Below, in pieces: positions 58,810-64,000 of a DNA stretch of 64,000 nucleotides. The position numbers and the translations under genes are program-made. Under the pieces are notes generated by a model, which was given only the letters and a program-made list of their open reading frames with translations, ran no database searches and was not told the DNA's origin. Positions within the stretch are counted from its first letter, which is position 1; the number at the start of each line of letters is the position of its first letter. The DNA lies in assembly GCF_900142575.1 (NCBI RefSeq), contig NZ_FRBI01000023.1, positions 1 to 64,000 of the forward strand, written 5' to 3'. The stretch comes from Actinacidiphila paucisporea. Its GTDB lineage: Bacteria > Actinomycetota > Actinomycetes > Streptomycetales > Streptomycetaceae.

Positions 58810-59868
58810 TCACTGCACCACGAAGGTCCGGGCGAACTCGGCGTCGTTGGCCAGCTTCAGGCCGGCCTCGAAACGGCTGGTCGCGTTGAGCCGCTCCATC
58901 AGCTTGGCGATCGCCCGCTGGACCGTACGCCGGTGCACCCCGAGCTTGCGGGCGATCTGGTCGTCGCTCAGCCCGGAGGCCATCAGCCGGATGATGACCC
59001 GCTCCTGGGTGGTGATCTCGCTGTCCTCCGAGCTGGTCCGGGACGCCCGCGCCAGGGTCAGGCCGCGCAGCCAGCAGTCCTCGTAGACCGCGAGGAAGGA
59101 GCGCATCAGCGCGGCCCCGCGGATCACGATGACCGCCTCGCTGGGGTGGTCGGGGTCGGCGGCCAGCACGGCGGCATCCCGGTCGAAGGTGAGCATGTCG
59201 AAGGGCGCGTGGTCGACGAGCCGCAGCTCCACCCCGGAGTCCGCCAGCTCGTGCAGATAGCGGGCGTATTTGGGGGAGTGCAGGCACGACATCGGGTAGA
59301 TCGCCCGGTTGCGCACCCCGCGGGCCATGATCGTGCGGTCGTGTTCGAGGGAGGCCTCGAGCACCTCGAGCGCCGGCATCGGCCCCGGGTGCATCGAGGC
59401 GCACGTCTCGCGGGCCGCGTCCGACAGGTCGAGTCTCGTGCGCTGCTTGCGGCGCTGCTCGGTGATGAACTCCACCGCGACCTCGCTGGTCTCGCGCTGC
59501 ACCGCGGGCCGGTAGACCGACAGCAGCGCCTCGGTGACCCGCTGCAGCCGCACCCCGCTGCGCAGCTGCTCCGCCGCGTTGGTCTGGTAGTTGTCCATGG
59601 CCCTGGCCAGCGCGGCGTCGGGGTCGACGGCCTCGGCCATCCCGTCGCGCACCTGGACCAGGCCCAGCTCGCTCAGCCGGCGGAAGCCGCGGCCGCTGTG
59701 CGTGTCGTCGGGGCCGACGGCCGAGAAGAGGTCGCCGCTGGAGACGCCGCCCTTGGTGCGCAGCATCTCGTACAGCGCGAGCGCCGCGTCCTCGTCACGC
59801 TGGGTACTGATTCCGCCCGACGTGCTCGCTGACCCCGTGCACGCCTCCTCACTCGGTCCCGGAAGCAT
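58810..59868 (-). CDS. LuxR-HTH regulator with TrmB/PLD-like sensor domain
   Basis: A 352-residue regulator. An N-terminal winged-helix-like part (LALYEMLRTKGGVSSGDLFS, RGFRRLSELGLVQVRDG) is followed by a middle sensor (LEASLEHDRTIMARGVRNRA, RYLHELADSGVELRLVDHAP, FDMLTFDRDAAVL). A LuxR helix-turn-helix ends it (LMASGLSDDQIARKLGVHRR, TVQRAIAKLMERLNATSRF). This is the common actinobacterial TrmB-like/LuxR arrangement. GGAGGAAGG precedes ATG 59868. It marks the right side of the cluster and is a second candidate for controlling the shared promoters. Confidence 0.83.
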   Translation of the reverse strand: MLPGPSEEACTGSASTSGGISTQRDEDAALALYEMLRTKGGVSSGDLFSAVGPDDTHSGRGFRRLSELGLVQVRDGMAEAVDPDAALARAMDNYQTNAAEQLRSGVRLQRVTEALLSVYRPAVQRETSEVAVEFITEQRRKQRTRLDLSDAARETCASMHPGPMPALEVLEASLEHDRTIMARGVRNRAIYPMSCLHSPKYARYLHELADSGVELRLVDHAPFDMLTFDRDAAVLAADPDHPSEAVIVIRGAALMRSFLAVYEDCWLRGLTLARASRTSSEDSEITTQERVIIRLMASGLSDDQIARKLGVHRRTVQRAIAKLMERLNATSRFEAGLKLANDAEFARTFVVQ

Positions 59869-60178
59869 GTGCCTTCCTCCATAGGTGATCCGGCGGCCAC
59901 TCGGATACGGGGGCGCCCCGCACGCCCCAGGTTCCCCGAAACCCCAAGTATCTGTGCCTGCCACAGAGTGTCACGCAAGTATTACCCGCTAACGGAGCCG
60001 ACCGTACCGGGTATCCGCAACGTGCGACCGGCATGTGACGGAGCGCCCGCCGCATCCGGGGCATAAGGTACGCGCCCCCGCCTCCGCGCCCGCACATGGT
60101 GATGCCCGGGACGCGGACGGGCGTCCCGGGCAAGCGCTTCCACCGGTGCAGCGTCCGGCCTCGTGGACCGGCGGGGCG
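59869..60178. other. Intergenic, regulatory only
   Basis: 310 bases between the LuxR start and the TerB gene. It contains AT-richer DNA (CAAGTATCTGTGCCTG and CAAGTATTACCCGC near 59944-59990), likely the LuxR promoter. No gene and no 59-bp block were seen. Confidence 0.4.
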
Positions 60179-60634
60179 TCAGAGGTCGAACTCCTGCGGG
60201 TTGAGCCCGACCGCGTAGCACGCCTCGCGGACGACGGCCTGCTCGGTCTTGTCGAAGTCGCCGTCGGCGCCGCCGATGACGATGCCGATCTGGATCACCG
60301 CACGCGCCTCGGTCGGCTTCTTCTGCACCTTGGCGATCTCCTGCAGGATCGCCACCTTGCCGAAGGCGAAGTCGGCGGTCAGCTTGCCCAGGTAGTCCTC
60401 GAAGCGGCGCTGGAGGTCCAGGGCCGGGAAATTCTGCAGCACCTCGTTGGTGCCGATCAGCGCGGCGACCCGCTGCCGCTCCGCCGGGTCGATGGTGCCG
60501 TCGGCGGCCGACACCAGCGCGCACATCGCCATGCTGGCGTCCCGGAAGGCACCGCTCTTCAGATCGTTCTTCTTGGCGTTGAGCTGCGTCTGCATATTGC
60601 TCGCGGACTCTTTGAAGCGGTCCCACAGGGCCAT
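60179..60634 (-). CDS. TerB-family tellurite-resistance-like protein
   Basis: A 151-residue helical protein: MALWDRFKESASNMQTQLNA, AMCALVSAADGTIDPAERQR, GKVAILQEIAKVQ, and VIGGADGDFDKTEQAVVREA. The two acidic ADGTIDPAE and ADGDFDKTE loops are the TerB metal-binding signature. TerB works with TerD proteins in envelope-stress or phage-defence complexes. GAGGAG precedes ATG 60634. A TerD gene lies 0.7 kb away on the same strand. Confidence 0.87.
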   Translation of the reverse strand: MALWDRFKESASNMQTQLNAKKNDLKSGAFRDASMAMCALVSAADGTIDPAERQRVAALIGTNEVLQNFPALDLQRRFEDYLGKLTADFAFGKVAILQEIAKVQKKPTEARAVIQIGIVIGGADGDFDKTEQAVVREACYAVGLNPQEFDL

Positions 60635-60751
60635 CGGGGGTCTCCTCGCACAGGCGGTCGTTACGGTCTGAGAACTCAACCGGAGCGTAAAGGAGTTCCC
60701 AAGCCGACCGTAACGCTCCGGCCGGGACGCCCGGAGGGCCGGGTGGCCCGG

Positions 60752-61240
60752 TCAGACCCGGGGGAAGCGGGCGAGCAGCGCCCACAGGGCCGGATTGTCC
60801 GCGAGACCCTCGTGCATGTCGGTGAGGTCGGCGACCACGTCGTGCAGGAAGTCCCGTGCCTCCCGGCGCAGTTCAGCGTGGCGGACGGGCAGCGGGGGCT
60901 CGTCGGGGAGCCAGTCGGCGGTCACGTCCACGAAGCCGAAGCGGCGTACGAAACGCAGCCGGTCGGTGGATTCGGTGAAGTCGAACTCGGCGTGTTGCGG
61001 CCGGGACGCCCTGCCGCCCGCCGGGTCCCGGTCCAGCCGCTCGGCGATGTCGCACAGCGCCCACGCGAAGTCCAGCACCGGCACCCACCCCCACGCGGTG
61101 GACAGCTCCCGCTCGCCCTCGGCGAGGTAGACGTCGCCGCAGAAGAGGTCGTGCCGCAGCGCCCGTACGTCCGCGGTGCGGTAGTCCGTCTGCGGCGGGT
61201 CGGGGAAGCGGCGGGAGAGGGCGTAGCCGAGGTCGATCAC
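60752..61240 (-). CDS. Hypothetical protein
   Basis: A 162-residue soluble protein from GTG 61240: IDLGYALSRRFPDPPQTDYR, VRALRHDLFCGDVYLAEGER, WGWVPVLDFAWALCDIAERL, FDFTESTDRLRFVRRFGFVD, and RREARDFLHDVVADLTDMHE. This looks like a conserved actinobacterial family of unknown function. It sits between TerB and TerD genes on the same strand but with its own gaps. Confidence 0.65.
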   Translation of the reverse strand: MIDLGYALSRRFPDPPQTDYRTADVRALRHDLFCGDVYLAEGERELSTAWGWVPVLDFAWALCDIAERLDRDPAGGRASRPQHAEFDFTESTDRLRFVRRFGFVDVTADWLPDEPPLPVRHAELRREARDFLHDVVADLTDMHEGLADNPALWALLARFPRV

Positions 61241-61327
61241 CCGGCGATCGTGCCAGATGGGCGGCGGTGCCCCCGCACGGCCCGGCGGCCGGGCCGTGCG
61301 GGGCTCGTCACCCTTGGGGTCGGCGGG

Positions 61328-61903
61328 TCAGAGCGAGACGCCGAAGTCGGTGGCGATGCCCACCAGGCCGGACGCGTAGCCCTGGCCGACCGCGCGGAAC
61401 TTCCACTCCGCCCCGTTGCGGTAGAGCTCGCCGAAGACCATCGCGGTCTCGGTGGCGGCGTCCTCGCTCAGGTCGTAGCGGGCGATCTCGGCGCCGCCGG
61501 CCTGGTTGACGATGCGGATGTAGGCGTTGCGCACCTGGCCGAAGTTCTGGCTGCGGGCCTCGGCGTCGTAGATGGACACCGGGAAGACGATCTTCTCGAC
61601 GTCGGCGGGCAGGCCCGCCAGGTTGACGTTGATGGCCTCGTCGTCGCCCTCGCCCGCGCCGGTGCGGTTGTCACCGGTGTGCACGATGGTCTGGTCGGGC
61701 GTCTGCTTGTTGTTGAAGAAGACGAAGTGGCCGTCGGAGTAGACCTTGCCGCCCGCGTTGACCGCGATGGCACTCGCGTCGAGGTCGAAGTCCGTGCCGG
61801 TGGTGGTACGGACGTCCCAACCGAGGCCGACCGTCACTGCCGTCAGTCCGGGCGCCTCTTTGGTCAGCGAGACGTTGCCGCCCTTGGACAGGCTTACCGC
61901 CAT
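61328..61903 (-). CDS. TerD-family protein
   Basis: A 191-residue TerD protein: [77 protein letters not shown] and a C-terminal [20 protein letters not shown]. The Asp-rich GDNRTG-GEGDDE loop binds calcium. TerD proteins act in tellurite and stress-linked surface signalling complexes. Streptomyces carry many paralogues, so no gene letter is assigned. Confidence 0.92.
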   Translation of the reverse strand: MAVSLSKGGNVSLTKEAPGLTAVTVGLGWDVRTTTGTDFDLDASAIAVNAGGKVYSDGHFVFFNNKQTPDQTIVHTGDNRTGAGEGDDEAINVNLAGLPADVEKIVFPVSIYDAEARSQNFGQVRNAYIRIVNQAGGAEIARYDLSEDAATETAMVFGELYRNGAEWKFRAVGQGYASGLVGIATDFGVSL

Positions 61904-62045
61904 GGGAAGTCCCCTTATGTGTTGGTCTTGGGTGTTGCCGTCGAAACTACCCTCATCGGATGGAACGCGGACGGGGGATGCGCCGGTTCCGCGTCCGCGG
62001 GTAAATCCCGTGACGAAGGGGCGCTCGGCGCGGGACCATGGAGGC

Positions 62046-62474
62046 ATGTCCGGGCCACTGATCATCCGAGGTTCCGTCTCCGTGCCGGAGGCGGAGCTGC
62101 AATGGCGTTTCTCGCGCTCCTCGGGCCCCGGCGGCCAGCACGTCAACACCACCGACAGCCAGGTGGAGCTGCGCTTCGACCTGGCCGCGACCGAGGCGCT
62201 GCCGCCGGTGTGGAAGCGCCGGGCGCTGGAGCGGCTCGACGGGCGGCTGGCCGGCGGCGTGATCGCCGTCAGGGCGTCGGAGCACCGCTCGCAGTGGCGC
62301 AACCGCGAGGCCGCCCTGACCCGGCTGGCCGCGCTGCTGGCCGAGGCGACCGCGCCGCCGCCGAAGGTCCGGCGGGCGACGAAGATCCCGCGCGGCATCA
62401 ACGAGCGGCGGCTGCGGGTGAAGAAGCACCGCGGCGAGACCAAGCGCGGCCGCAGCGGCGGCGGCTGGGACTGA
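62046..62474 (+). CDS. arfB: Peptidyl-tRNA hydrolase ArfB (ribosome rescue)
   Basis: A 142-residue release-factor-like protein: [20 protein letters not shown] carries the catalytic GGQ, then [40 protein letters not shown], and a basic C-terminal tail ([20 protein letters not shown]) that enters the empty mRNA channel. It frees peptides from stalled, stop-codon-less ribosomes. The length and tail match ArfB/YaeJ. Monocistronic, convergent with the flavin reductase. Confidence 0.92.
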   Translation: MSGPLIIRGSVSVPEAELQWRFSRSSGPGGQHVNTTDSQVELRFDLAATEALPPVWKRRALERLDGRLAGGVIAVRASEHRSQWRNREAALTRLAALLAEATAPPPKVRRATKIPRGINERRLRVKKHRGETKRGRSGGGWD

Positions 62475-62503
62475 CGCCGCCGCTGCCCGGCCCGCGGGCG
62501 CCG

Positions 62504-63016
62504 CTACCGCAGGAAGCGGTAGCGGCCGCGGAAGTACGTCAGCGGTCCGCCGTCGGCGCTGGGGGTGCGGGCGGCCAGCACGTGCGCGACGACGAGCGTG
62601 TGGTCGCCCGCGGGTACGCGCTGTGCGGTCTCGCACTCCACTATCGACAGGGCGCCGCCCAGGACGGGGGCGCCGGAGTGCTCGCCGCGGTAGTAGGAGA
62701 TGTCCTCGAAGAGCAGCCGGTCGCTGATCCGGCCGCGCAGCGCGAACCGCCCGGCGATATGCCGCTGGCTCTCGCTGAGCACGGACGCGGCCCAGCGGGG
62801 CTGCCGCTCGAGCAGCTCGTCCATCCGGGACCCGACCCGGACGCTCACCAGCACCATCGGGGGTTCGAGGGAGACGGACATGAAGGCGGTCGCGGTCATG
62901 CCGACGTCCTCGCCGCGCGGCCCGTCGTCCGGGTCGTGCGCGGTGATGAGGACGACGCCCGCCGACAGGCGGGTCATCGCGGCGCGGAAGGCATCGGTGT
63001 CGACGGTCTGGGCCAT
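62504..63016 (-). CDS. Flavin reductase (HpaC-like)
   Basis: A 170-residue flavin reductase: FRAAMTRLSAGVVLITAHDP, GMTATAFMSVSLEPPMVLVS, WAASVLSESQRHIAGRF, GALSIVECETAQRVPAGDHT and a C-terminal LTYFRGRYRFL. It reduces FMN/FAD with NAD(P)H for two-component monooxygenases. It lies outside the cluster core but could serve the two flavin monooxygenases at 44142-46624, for which no reductase is encoded closer. ATG 63016 is used. Confidence 0.87.
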   Translation of the reverse strand: MAQTVDTDAFRAAMTRLSAGVVLITAHDPDDGPRGEDVGMTATAFMSVSLEPPMVLVSVRVGSRMDELLERQPRWAASVLSESQRHIAGRFALRGRISDRLLFEDISYYRGEHSGAPVLGGALSIVECETAQRVPAGDHTLVVAHVLAARTPSADGGPLTYFRGRYRFLR

Positions 63017-63326
63017 GGTGATCCCAGGATGCCGGTCTGGTGAAGTGGGAAACACGTTCCTCACGTTACGGGTCGGTAGGAGTTTGCGGATCGGGCTGTG
63101 GTCGCAGTCATACCCTGGCCTGGTCCTAGGTCCCTCCCCGCACCCTCCGTGTCCGCACGCTCACCCGATGATGTGACTTGAGTCACAAGCGGCAGTAATT
63201 GTTGACCCTGTGTACCGACCGCACAGCTCGCTGTGATTCAGTTGCCGGTGTAGACCGGTGCCGCCGGTGTCATCGGATGTATCGCACAACACACGGGAGT
63301 TGTTGTCGAGGGCGCGGAGAAGGGCA
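63017..63326. other. Divergent intergenic region
   Basis: 310 bases between the flavin reductase and the GAF-domain gene. It has AT-rich patches, e.g. TGATGTGACTTGAGTCACAA at 63169-63188 with TGACTTGAGTCA as a near-palindrome, likely regulator-binding. No gene is seen. Confidence 0.4.
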
Positions 63327-64000
63327 TGGATACCGAGTCGGAGCCTTACGTCCGCCTCGCGACCTTGCGTCAACTGCACCAGGTCGTGGCGGACCTCAAC
63401 ACCGCACGCAGTCTTGCCGACACCCTCCAGGCCGTGGCCGACGGGGTGGTCAAAGGGCTGGGCTACGACCTCGCAGCCGTCAACCTGGTGCGGCCCGACG
63501 GCGACCTGGTCGTCGCCGCGTTCGCCGGCAGCACCGCCGGCGAGGCACTGCTGTCCGGCAAGGTCGGCCCGCGCGCGTCCTGGGAGCGGCGGCTGACCAT
63601 GGGCCAGCGCTGGGGCTCGCTGCGCTTCATCCCGCACACCGAGGGCTGGGTCCTCATCGACGACGACGTGCCCCAGTGGCACACCGAGGGCCCGCTGCCG
63701 CGCTTCGCCGACGAATGGCACCCCGGCGACCGCCTCTACGCCCCCATGCGGTCCTCGCAGAACGGCGGCGGCGAGCTGATCGGCGTGATCTCCGTCGACC
63801 GCCCCTCCACCGGGCGCCACCCGGGACCGTGGGGCTGCGAGGCCCTCCAGATGTACGCCTTCCAGGCCGGCATCGCGATCAGCAACGCCCGCATGCGCGC
63901 CAACATGCAGCGCGCCCTGGTCCGGCTCGAACGCGACCAGCAGGCCCTGCGGGCCAGCGAGGAGAGCTTCCGGCAGGCCTTCGAGTACGCCCCGAGCGGC
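63327..64000 (+). CDS. GAF-domain signalling protein, N-terminal part
   Basis: The first 224 residues of a protein cut by the right edge. A GAF domain covers about residues 12-190: LHQVVADLNTARSLADTLQA, GYDLAAVNLVRPDGDLVVAA, GELIGVISVDRP, MYAFQAGIAISNARMRANMQ. The last residues (ALRASEESFRQAFEYAPSG) begin a PAS domain. A GAF-PAS start like this is common in actinobacterial diguanylate cyclases/phosphodiesterases and in PP2C phosphatases, so the output domain cannot be named. GGAG lies six bases before ATG 63327. Confidence 0.8.

Noticed and set aside
1-64000. CRISPR array or prophage
   Set aside because: No regularly spaced repeat-spacer pattern and no phage structural genes were seen; the short repeats found are tandem or promoter-associated.

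Overview
The window is high-GC actinobacterial DNA, most likely from Streptomyces or a close relative. Pointers are the strong third-position GC bias, frequent GTG starts, 4-nt ATGA/GTGA gene overlaps, TAGNNT-type -10 boxes, and families typical of the group (Uma2, CU044_5270 with an ECF sigma factor, GlxA, CGNR, TerD, XRE/MmyB). No rRNA, intact tRNA or CRISPR array was seen.

Layout. 1-3.8 kb is a mobile-element scar: an IS256-type transposase cut by the left edge, two copies of a tRNA 3' end about 3.1 kb apart, a truncated tyrosine integrase, a methyltransferase, a Uma2 gene and a toxin-antitoxin pair. 4.5-8 kb holds an ECF sigma factor with its membrane partner, a membrane-anchored PemK-like protein and a neutral zinc metallopeptidase. 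8-15 kb is a sulfatase locus: ROK repressor, permease, ATPase, binding lipoprotein and sulfatase, with the formylglycine-generating enzyme that activates such sulfatases just upstream. 15.6-36.6 kb is mixed chromosomal content: a secreted GH54 arabinofuranosidase with a ricin-type lectin, an SDR/NTF2/PfpI run, two TDT transporters, an E1-only 2-oxoglutarate dehydrogenase, several regulators, small secreted proteins, an SGNH hydrolase and an MBL-fold enzyme. 37-39 kb is a three-gene set: a 17-cysteine double-psi beta-barrel protein, a Tat-exported protein and a MauE/DoxX-like membrane protein.

39-60 kb is the most interesting part: an apparent biosynthetic gene cluster with the hallmarks of hydrazine (N-N bond) formation. 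It encodes an N-hydroxylating lysine/ornithine-type monooxygenase, a stand-alone metal-binding cupin, a stand-alone MetRS-like protein and a DAO-like flavoenzyme. These four parts correspond to the hydrazinoacetate machinery of s56-p1 (Spb38-40) and triacsin (Tri26-28), where cupin and MetRS are normally one fused polypeptide. Around them lie two ATP-grasp ligases, two paralogous group-D-type flavin monooxygenases, a cobalamin-type radical SAM protein, a BBE-type FAD oxidase, an MFS exporter, a PLP-decarboxylase homologue without its Schiff-base lysine, and three regulators. The cupin, monooxygenase and MetRS genes each head a separate minus-strand operon, and each is preceded by the same gap-free 59-bp promoter block (32 of 59 positions invariant). 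The N-N machinery therefore appears to be one regulon.

60-64 kb returns to conserved genes: TerB and TerD family proteins, an ArfB-type ribosome-rescue hydrolase, a flavin reductase, and the start of a GAF-domain signalling protein cut by the right edge.
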